In this document: piece after piece, positions 58,820 to 64,000 of the stretch | Position numbering within the stretch: position 1 is the first letter of the stretch | Layout of the letters: each line of letters opens with the position of its first letter | Assembly (NCBI RefSeq): GCF_013283855.1 | Contig: NZ_CP054056.1 | Location: 186,001 to 250,000, forward strand | Direction: 5' to 3' | From: Aquiluna borgnonia | Lineage (GTDB): Bacteria; Actinomycetota; Actinomycetes; Actinomycetales; Microbacteriaceae | DNA length: 64,000 nt | Notes under the pieces: model-generated | The model's database searches: none | What the model was told of the DNA's origin: nothing | The model's input: the letters and a program-made list of their open reading frames with translations, nothing else | Program-made: the position numbers and the translations under genes

Positions 58820-59344
58820 GTGCCCAGATTTGTATCGGTTTTTGCGCTATCCCTAGCCACCCTTACCCTTGGCGGCTGCAGCGTCTTTTACCCAAACTGG
58901 GGTGCCACCGCACTACCGGAACCCACCGAGACCATCTCGATTTCAGAGAGCGCCACCGCTGAACCCACTGAAGAACAAACTTCAGAACCGGAACCGACCC
59001 AGAGCGAAGAACCGACTCCAACCGAAACCCCAACGGTTTCCCGCGTAGAAACCAAAGTCGAAATCATCATGGCGGTGCCCGAGCCCGACTACGGCGTGCT
59101 GACGGTTATCGCCCAGTTGCCAAAGCTCAGCGAGTCCGGCGGTAAGTGCATTTTCAAGTTCATCGGCGGCGACGTTGAAAAATCACTCGAGGTTAAGGCC
59201 GAGCCATCTTCCGATTACACCCAGTGCTTCCCGATTGAATTTCCATTGAGCGAACTTCCCAAGGGAAACGGGGTGGTCACCGTTAGCTATGAGTCAGAGG
59301 GTCACTTTGGAACCTCTTCTCCGGTTTCAGTGGTGATTGGCTAA
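58820..59344 (+). CDS. Putative lipoprotein of unknown function
   Basis: 174 residues. Signal peptide with lipobox LTLGGC near residue 20, a 40-residue Thr/Glu/Pro/Ser linker (about 32-75), then a compact beta-rich domain with two cysteines (GGKCIFKFIG, DYTQCFPIEF) likely forming a disulfide. No family recognised. GTG start with GGAGGTG four to five bases upstream. It overlaps the LysM protein gene by one base, so both act in the cell envelope together. Confidence 0.75.
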   Translation: MPRFVSVFALSLATLTLGGCSVFYPNWGATALPEPTETISISESATAEPTEEQTSEPEPTQSEEPTPTETPTVSRVETKVEIIMAVPEPDYGVLTVIAQLPKLSESGGKCIFKFIGGDVEKSLEVKAEPSSDYTQCFPIEFPLSELPKGNGVVTVSYESEGHFGTSSPVSVVIG

Positions 59345-62220
59345 TGCGACGCCTACTCAGCCTGATGTTAGCTACCGCATTGTCGGCAGTGGGATTGGTC
59401 GCGCAACCACTCAGCGTTCAACCTGCCGAGGCTGCCCCTCCGGGGAGTGCGTTTGACCCCGGATTGATCATCTCCGACAGCGTGTTTTTTGATTTTGGCT
59501 CAATGACCCTGCCGCAAATTCAAGCGGTGCTCGATTCAAAAGTGGCTGAGTGTCGAGCAACGGACCCGGCGATTGATTGCCTAAAGAACTACAAAACCGC
59601 CATCCCGGAAACCCCAGCCACAGTGGGAAATGAGGTTGGCCCATGCAAGGCTATCGCCGCAAAGTCCTCAGCCACCGCCGCCGAAATTATTTATGAGATT
59701 GCCAACGCCTGCGGCATAAACCCCAAGGTCTTAATTGTCACGCTCCAAAAAGAGCAGGGGTTGGTTAGTTCAACCAAGCCCACCGAGTACATGTATCGAG
59801 CGGCCATGGGTTTTGGTTGCCCGGACAGCGATCCCGGAATTTGCGGCAAGGTTTACACGGGTCTTTTCAATCAGGTTTACCGTGCTGCAAAGCAGTTCCG
59901 CTGGTATGGCAACCCAGCCGGTTCTTTCACCTACTGGAAGCCAGGTCGCACCGTTGCGATGCGCTACAACCCCAAGTCTTCCTGTGGCACCAAGAGTTTT
60001 GAACTCAAGAGTCAGGCGACTGCAAACCTCTACTATTACACCCCCTACACCCCGAACAGCGCAGCGCTGAATAACCTCTACGGCACCGGAGACAGCTGCT
60101 CGGCCTACGGAAATAGAAACTTCTGGCGCTTCTACCACGACTGGTTTGGATCGCCGATCGGTGGCGGTTACCTGCTCAAGGCCGCTGGAACCGAAACCTT
60201 CCTGATCGTCGACAGCAAGAAGTACCGGGTCACCAACCCGGCCATCCTTGCCTCGGTCCGACCCCTTGGCCCGCTTGGAGAAATCAGTCAGGCCTACCTT
60301 GACAGCTTTACCACCAGCGGTGATCTTTCTCAGCTTGTGAAGCACAGCTCTAACGGTTCGCTGTACCTGCTGGTTGACGGAGTCAAATACCTGGTCCCGG
60401 ATTGCACCGTGGCGCAGCAGTTTGGCCAGAGCTGCGATCTCGCGACCGTTCTGACCGATTCTCAACTTGGGGTGTTTGTCGATGGCGGAACACTCTCACG
60501 CCTGGTGCAGAACACCGATGGGGTGAGGTACTGGATTGAAGGAGCCACCAAGCGCGCTGTGGTTGATGATTTGGCACTGCTATCGGTTGGCGCCGAGTCT
60601 TTGCCGGTCAGCAAACTGGCGGTCGACCAAATCACCAATTTGAATGCAGGAACAGCTTTGGCGTCAGAGCTAACTCTGTTTGGAATCTCTAACTCAGCAG
60701 ATGTTGCACTGGCGTCCGGAGGGAAAACCTACCGTTTCAGCGCGTCACTTAATTCTGCAATTGGGCTAAGCAAATGGTTCAAGAAGTCACCGGTAACCAT
60801 TGCGGAGTCCGCCATCGCGGGAACCCTGGACCCCGTGACTATTCGAGGCCTGGTCCAGGCCTCCAACGGTGCGGGGTATGCACTGACCCCGGAGGGCAAA
60901 TTACCGCTGAGTGATCCGGCAAGCTGGTCCGATGAGGTTGCCAGTCTCCCTCAAGCTGTTCTAGACGCGATCCCAAACGTCGAGGGTCAGCTCGCTAGCC
61001 CCGCCGTGGTCACCAGCAAGGGAAACAAGCTCTCCTACTTCGTTCAAGGTGGTGAGCGCAGGATCATTACGTCTGCGGCCATGGCAGAGCGTTTCTTGAG
61101 TCTGATCGATCAGCCCAAGACCATCACGCTGCCGCAGTCCGCCATCAACCAGGTGCCCAGTGTTGGCAACGGATATGCCCCTGGAGCGCTAGTCAAGGCC
61201 AATGGCCTCTCAACCATTTACCTGGTTGATGACCTAAACCGAAAGGTAAAACTTGCCTCAGCCGATCAGGCGGCAAATGTTTCGGATTCAAAGATCTTCA
61301 GTTTTGACAAAGCCGAGCTGGCGAAACTGGAAACTCGAACCGGATTTACCTCTGCCAAGGTTCAGTGTGGCGGGGGAGACTACCTAATTGACAAGGGAAT
61401 CCTGTATCCCATCACCGCTGAAGCAGCGCTGGAATATCCTGGCAAGTCTTTTGCTCTAGCCACCTCTACCTGCGCAGCCATGAAGGTCGCCTCAAAGCCG
61501 GTCGGTCAATTTGTTCGTGATGCCAAAGGCGTTATCTATTTGGTTGCTGATGGAAAGCGTTCCCGGGTCACCTCCTGGGCTCACTTCGCAACGCTAAAGG
61601 GTGAAGGCCCAGGCTACATCCAGGCCAGCAACTACTTTGTCTCTAAAATTCCACTCGCCGGCAAGGCTCCAGCCACTGTCCAGCTGGCTGATTTTGATAA
61701 CCCACCAACCGGGGGTTTTGACGACTTTACCTTCATCGGTCAGGTTCCTGAGATTGTGGTGCCAACCCCAACCCCAACCCCAACACCAAAGCCAACGGTA
61801 ACGCCAGCACCGACCCCGACTGCCTCGCCTTCACTGCCGACCACCTACACGGTCAAGTCCGGTGACACCCTGAATGCCATCGCGAAGAAGTTTGGGATAT
61901 CAGCAACCCTGCTGCAGAGCTTCAATAAGATCTCGGATCCTCGTCTTCTCAAGGTTGGCCAGGTATTGAAGATTCCTTCGGCTACTTCGGCGAGTGCAAC
62001 TGTTTCACCGACGCCAACTCCCACACCCACACCGACTCCAACCCCCTCGCCAACCCCTGCCCCGACGGCGAGCGTGAAAACCTACACGGTTCAATCCGGT
62101 GACACGTTGTGGGGTATCGCGCGAAAGTTTGGTGTCAGTTCAACTGCATTGGCGGAGCTCAATGGCATAAACAACGCCAACTACATTCGAGTTGGCCAGG
62201 TCCTGAAGATCCCTAGCTAG
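59344..62220 (+). CDS. Large secreted repeat protein with two C-terminal LysM domains
   Basis: 958 residues. Signal peptide (about 1-31, ending AEAAPP); an N-terminal domain to about 265 with ALLIVTLQKEQGLV-like text (LIVTLQKEQGLVSSTKP, MGFGCPDS, FNQVYRAAKQFRWY) whose Glu and helix-rich build suggest a lysozyme-like wall hydrolase, unproven; eight or so degenerate 60-80-residue repeats with a G-x-YLVxDGxKxxV core (about 270-800); a Pro-Thr linker; LysM one (834-879), a second Pro-Thr linker, LysM two (913-958). LysM binds peptidoglycan. The end overlaps galE by 8 bases. Confidence 0.82.
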   Translation: MRRLLSLMLATALSAVGLVAQPLSVQPAEAAPPGSAFDPGLIISDSVFFDFGSMTLPQIQAVLDSKVAECRATDPAIDCLKNYKTAIPETPATVGNEVGPCKAIAAKSSATAAEIIYEIANACGINPKVLIVTLQKEQGLVSSTKPTEYMYRAAMGFGCPDSDPGICGKVYTGLFNQVYRAAKQFRWYGNPAGSFTYWKPGRTVAMRYNPKSSCGTKSFELKSQATANLYYYTPYTPNSAALNNLYGTGDSCSAYGNRNFWRFYHDWFGSPIGGGYLLKAAGTETFLIVDSKKYRVTNPAILASVRPLGPLGEISQAYLDSFTTSGDLSQLVKHSSNGSLYLLVDGVKYLVPDCTVAQQFGQSCDLATVLTDSQLGVFVDGGTLSRLVQNTDGVRYWIEGATKRAVVDDLALLSVGAESLPVSKLAVDQITNLNAGTALASELTLFGISNSADVALASGGKTYRFSASLNSAIGLSKWFKKSPVTIAESAIAGTLDPVTIRGLVQASNGAGYALTPEGKLPLSDPASWSDEVASLPQAVLDAIPNVEGQLASPAVVTSKGNKLSYFVQGGERRIITSAAMAERFLSLIDQPKTITLPQSAINQVPSVGNGYAPGALVKANGLSTIYLVDDLNRKVKLASADQAANVSDSKIFSFDKAELAKLETRTGFTSAKVQCGGGDYLIDKGILYPITAEAALEYPGKSFALATSTCAAMKVASKPVGQFVRDAKGVIYLVADGKRSRVTSWAHFATLKGEGPGYIQASNYFVSKIPLAGKAPATVQLADFDNPPTGGFDDFTFIGQVPEIVVPTPTPTPTPKPTVTPAPTPTASPSLPTTYTVKSGDTLNAIAKKFGISATLLQSFNKISDPRLLKVGQVLKIPSATSASATVSPTPTPTPTPTPTPSPTPAPTASVKTYTVQSGDTLWGIARKFGVSSTALAELNGINNANYIRVGQVLKIPS
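61761..61824 (+). repeat. Pro-Thr coding repeat, linker 1
   Basis: Short tandem CCAACC units coding for alternating Pro-Thr before the first LysM domain. Low-complexity, a flexible wall-spanning linker in the protein. Confidence 0.8.
62008..62069 (+). repeat. Pro-Thr coding repeat, linker 2
   Basis: Second Pro-Thr run between the two LysM domains, made of CCNAC(C/T) units like the first. Confidence 0.8.
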
Positions 62221-63163
62221 CGTCCCAAGCAGACTGAACAATTTCCTCGAGTCCAAATTTGGTTGTGAATCCCAGAGTCTGCTCGATGCGCGTGACGTTA
62301 GCCACCAGCCTTGGCGGGTCTCCCGCGCGACGGCCCTGAACATCCCATGCAAAGTTTTCCCCGCTGGCCTTCCGGAGAGCTTGCAGAACCTCAAACACGG
62401 AGGCTCCATTTCCGGTCCCGACATTGAAGGTGTCAAAGGGACGCTGCTCTTGGTCTAGGTAGGCGACGGCGCGAATGTGTGCCTCGGCTAGATCCGCTAC
62501 GTGGACATAGTCTCGTATGCAGCTGCCGTCTGGAGTTTCGTAATCAGCACCAAACACTTTGGGTGCCTCAGAGTTCTTCAAAGCCCTTATGGCAATTGGA
62601 ATCAAGTTCAGTGCTGCAGTGTCATTTAGCTCTTTGGTTGCGGTGCCGGCAACGTTGAAGTAGCGCAGGTTGACACCCTTGAGTCCCCAGACCTGGGCAT
62701 TTTTGACCATCCACTCTCCGATGAGTTTGGTCTGACCGTAGGGGTTAATCGGTTTTGGAGACTCGTCTTCGGAAACACTCTCCACATCCGGCATACCGTA
62801 GGTTGCGGCAGAGGATGAGAAAACCAAAGACTTCAAGTTAGTTGCCCGCATGGCGAGTAACAAATTTCCAAGGCCGCCGAGATTATCCAGGAAGTAGCCC
62901 TCTGGCTGCTGCACCGATTCCCCCACCTGCTTGCGGGCTGCAAGGTGGATTACGGCATCAAAATTTTCACTCTTCATCAGGCTTATCAGCTCGCCCTGCG
63001 CCCCTGGAGAGGCCAGATCAAGTTCAATCAGCGGGCAGTTGATCCGATTGGAGACCCCGGTTGACAGGTTATCGATGGCTACTGTGCTGTGGCCGGCTGC
63101 TTGCGCTGCCCTGATGACGTGAGAGCCGATGTAGCCTGCGCCGCCCGTAACCAAAAGTTTCAT
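62213..63163 (-). CDS. galE: UDP-glucose 4-epimerase
   Basis: 316 residues, short-chain dehydrogenase fold. NAD site VTGGAGYIGSHV at the N-terminus, SSSAATYGMP with the catalytic Ser, the YGQTK Tyr-Lys pair and RYFNVAGT are intact. Supplies UDP-galactose for cell-wall glycans. TAGCCT six bases before the ATG implies a leaderless message. Overlaps the LysM gene tail. Confidence 0.93.
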   Translation of the reverse strand: MKLLVTGGAGYIGSHVIRAAQAAGHSTVAIDNLSTGVSNRINCPLIELDLASPGAQGELISLMKSENFDAVIHLAARKQVGESVQQPEGYFLDNLGGLGNLLLAMRATNLKSLVFSSSAATYGMPDVESVSEDESPKPINPYGQTKLIGEWMVKNAQVWGLKGVNLRYFNVAGTATKELNDTAALNLIPIAIRALKNSEAPKVFGADYETPDGSCIRDYVHVADLAEAHIRAVAYLDQEQRPFDTFNVGTGNGASVFEVLQALRKASGENFAWDVQGRRAGDPPRLVANVTRIEQTLGFTTKFGLEEIVQSAWDAS

Positions 63164-63169
63164 GTGTTA

Positions 63170-63175
63170 AGGCTA
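63170..63175 (-). promoter_or_regulatory. -10 box for leaderless galE transcript
   Basis: TAGCCT on the minus strand followed by TAACAC and ATG at 63163. Confidence 0.5.
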
Positions 63176-63221
63176 CCTTGAAGGTTTATTAACAATTTGA
63201 CTCAGCGGTAAAAACTCGGAC

Positions 63222-63257
63222 TTGACACGGGCATAATTACAACGCTGTAATTACAGC
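63222..63257 (+). promoter_or_regulatory. whiB promoter with palindrome over the -10 box
   Basis: Consensus -35 TTGACA (63222-63227), an 18-base spacer and -10 TGTAAT (63246-63251), the best sigma-70-type match in the window. The -10 lies inside the perfect palindrome GCTGTAATTACAGC (63244-63257), and TAATTACA occurs a second time at 63234-63241, 14 bases upstream. The arrangement looks like an operator with two sites. Confidence 0.7.
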
Positions 63258-63288
63258 AATGAGTTTCACAAGATAAGGGGTCCAAGGC

Positions 63289-63594
63289 ATGGAACAACGC
63301 AGTCAGGTGCCTGCCAACTGGTTCGTAGATGTGCTCAAGCTGGGGGTAGCTGGAGCTTATTCAGAAGGTGAGTCGGACCCCCTAGCTTGGCAAGAGGATG
63401 CACTTTGCTCCCAGACCGACCCCGAGGCATTTTTCCCTGAAAAGGGTGGCTCCACCCGAGACGCCAAGCGAATTTGCGCTCAGTGCACCGTGAAGAGTGA
63501 GTGCCTGGAGTACGCGCTCAAGAACGATGAGCGCTTTGGGATTTGGGGTGGCCTGAGCGAGCGCGAGCGTCGCCGTCTGCGCAGGCGCGCTTAG
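63289..63594 (+). CDS. WhiB-family iron-sulfur regulator, WhiB2-like
   Basis: 101 residues. Four cluster cysteines at 40, 63, 66 and 72 (CxxC followed by CxxxxxC), the GIWGG turn and a basic C-terminal tail ERERRRLRRRA. WhiB2/WhmD relatives control septation and cell division with WhiA. Location near glycosyltransferase and manC-type genes matches Rv3260c. It likely shares a transcript with the glycosyltransferase 6 bases on. Confidence 0.93.
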   Translation: MEQRSQVPANWFVDVLKLGVAGAYSEGESDPLAWQEDALCSQTDPEAFFPEKGGSTRDAKRICAQCTVKSECLEYALKNDERFGIWGGLSERERRRLRRRA

Positions 63595-63600
63595 TCCACC

Positions 63601-64000
63601 GTGGCCTCGCTCTCAGTAGCGGCCATCGTCGTTTCCCACGGCAAAGCCGAGTATCTAGCTCAATCGCTTGAGGCTCTTGCTGTTCAAACCCACCCACTCG
63701 AGCAGGTGGTCGTTGTCGAAACCGCAGCCGATGCCGAATGCCTCGAGCTGGCTAGTTCATTTGGATTTTCTGCCATTTCTCCCGGTGATTTACGTTTGGG
63801 AGAGGCAATCAACTCCGGCATCGCTAGTTTGAGAAGCACGCCGGGTTGGATTTGGATCATTCATGACGACGCAATTGCCGAACCCGACGCCCTCACCAAT
63901 TTGGCCAGAGCCGCTGAGGTCTCGCCCTCCGTTGCGCTGATTGGACCAAAGCTTCTCGAACTTGATAATCCGATTCAAATCCAACAGATGGGGCTAACCG
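63601..64000 (+). CDS. Family 2 glycosyltransferase, truncated by window end
   Basis: The first 133 residues are visible; the frame is still open at 64000. GTG start six bases after the whiB stop. SVAAIVVSHGKAEYLAQSLEALAVQTHPLEQVVVVETA is a typical GT-A start, and WIIHDDAIAEPDAL holds the Asp-Asp metal site. Probably builds cell-wall galactan or another surface glycan, judged by the neighbours. Confidence 0.8.
   Translation, partial: MASLSVAAIVVSHGKAEYLAQSLEALAVQTHPLEQVVVVETAADAECLELASSFGFSAISPGDLRLGEAINSGIASLRSTPGWIWIIHDDAIAEPDALTNLARAAEVSPSVALIGPKLLELDNPIQIQQMGLT

Overview
The window reads as chromosomal DNA of a small-genome, Gram-positive actinobacterium, most likely a member of the Microbacteriaceae such as the freshwater Rhodoluna/Aquiluna type. 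Reasons: a WhiB-family regulator, an acyl-CoA carboxylase split into a biotin carboxylase/BCCP alpha chain, a beta chain and a 72-aa epsilon-like chain, eukaryote-type NADP-isocitrate dehydrogenase, a DUF6350/PerM-like protein between sucD and purN, frequent GTG/TTG starts, and many genes whose start codon lies 6-7 nt after a TANNNT box (leaderless transcripts). Genes are packed very tightly: no gap above 300 bases exists, the longest being 259 bases filled by an FMN riboswitch. I see no tRNA, rRNA, CRISPR array, insertion sequence or prophage. From about 30 kb onward the gene content (sdhCDAB, nucleoside salvage genes, PNP plus phosphomutase, lpdA-like gene, accA/maf/accD/accE, birA, purK, purE, whiB2-like) recalls the Mycobacterium tuberculosis Rv3260c-Rv3319 neighbourhood, so this is mostly ancestral core chromosome.

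Layout. 1-4 kb: end of sucD, a PerM-like membrane protein, purN, purH. 4-8.2 kb: a beta-carbonic anhydrase diverges from a heterodimeric ABC exporter. 8.2-13.2 kb: a secreted alpha-amylase lipoprotein, icd, and a large glycine-rich surface protein. 13.1-18.3 kb: one-carbon genes purU, glyA, folD next to the tryptophan-catabolic pair kynU-kynA. 18.3-24 kb: a homodimeric ABC exporter behind a solitary N6-adenine-type methyltransferase, diverging from a DrrABC-like exporter. 24-27.6 kb: riboflavin operon ribD-ribE-ribBA-ribH controlled by an FMN riboswitch with a clear terminator. 27.7-33.3 kb: sdhCDAB with a Rieske lipoprotein, xthA and trpS in one tightly overlapping run. 33.3-34.5 kb: mannose-1-phosphate guanylyltransferase.

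34.5-46.3 kb is a nucleoside uptake and breakdown unit: a BMP-type lipoprotein, an RbsA/MglA-like ATPase and two permeases import nucleosides; cytidine deaminase, pyrimidine nucleoside phosphorylase and adenosine deaminase break them down; a PTS EIIA and EIIB without a EIIC follow; a purine nucleoside phosphorylase and phosphopentose/hexose mutase lie convergent on the other strand. 46.4-58.7 kb carries an LpdA-like flavoprotein, acyl-CoA carboxylase genes, maf, an RNA methyltransferase, a response regulator/histidine kinase/degenerate sensor trio, birA, purK and purE. 58.8-64 kb is cell-envelope material: a lipoprotein, a 958-aa LysM protein, galE, whiB2-like and the start of a family 2 glycosyltransferase cut by the window end.

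The points I find most worth a second look are a shared 20-base promoter/leader element plus hairpin in front of two unrelated ABC exporter operons, the orphan PTS pair inside the nucleoside operon, the response regulator/kinase/pseudo-sensor trio, the palindrome over the whiB promoter, the methyltransferase-exporter pair, and the two large surface proteins. All assignments come from reading motifs and synteny by eye; no database search was run.
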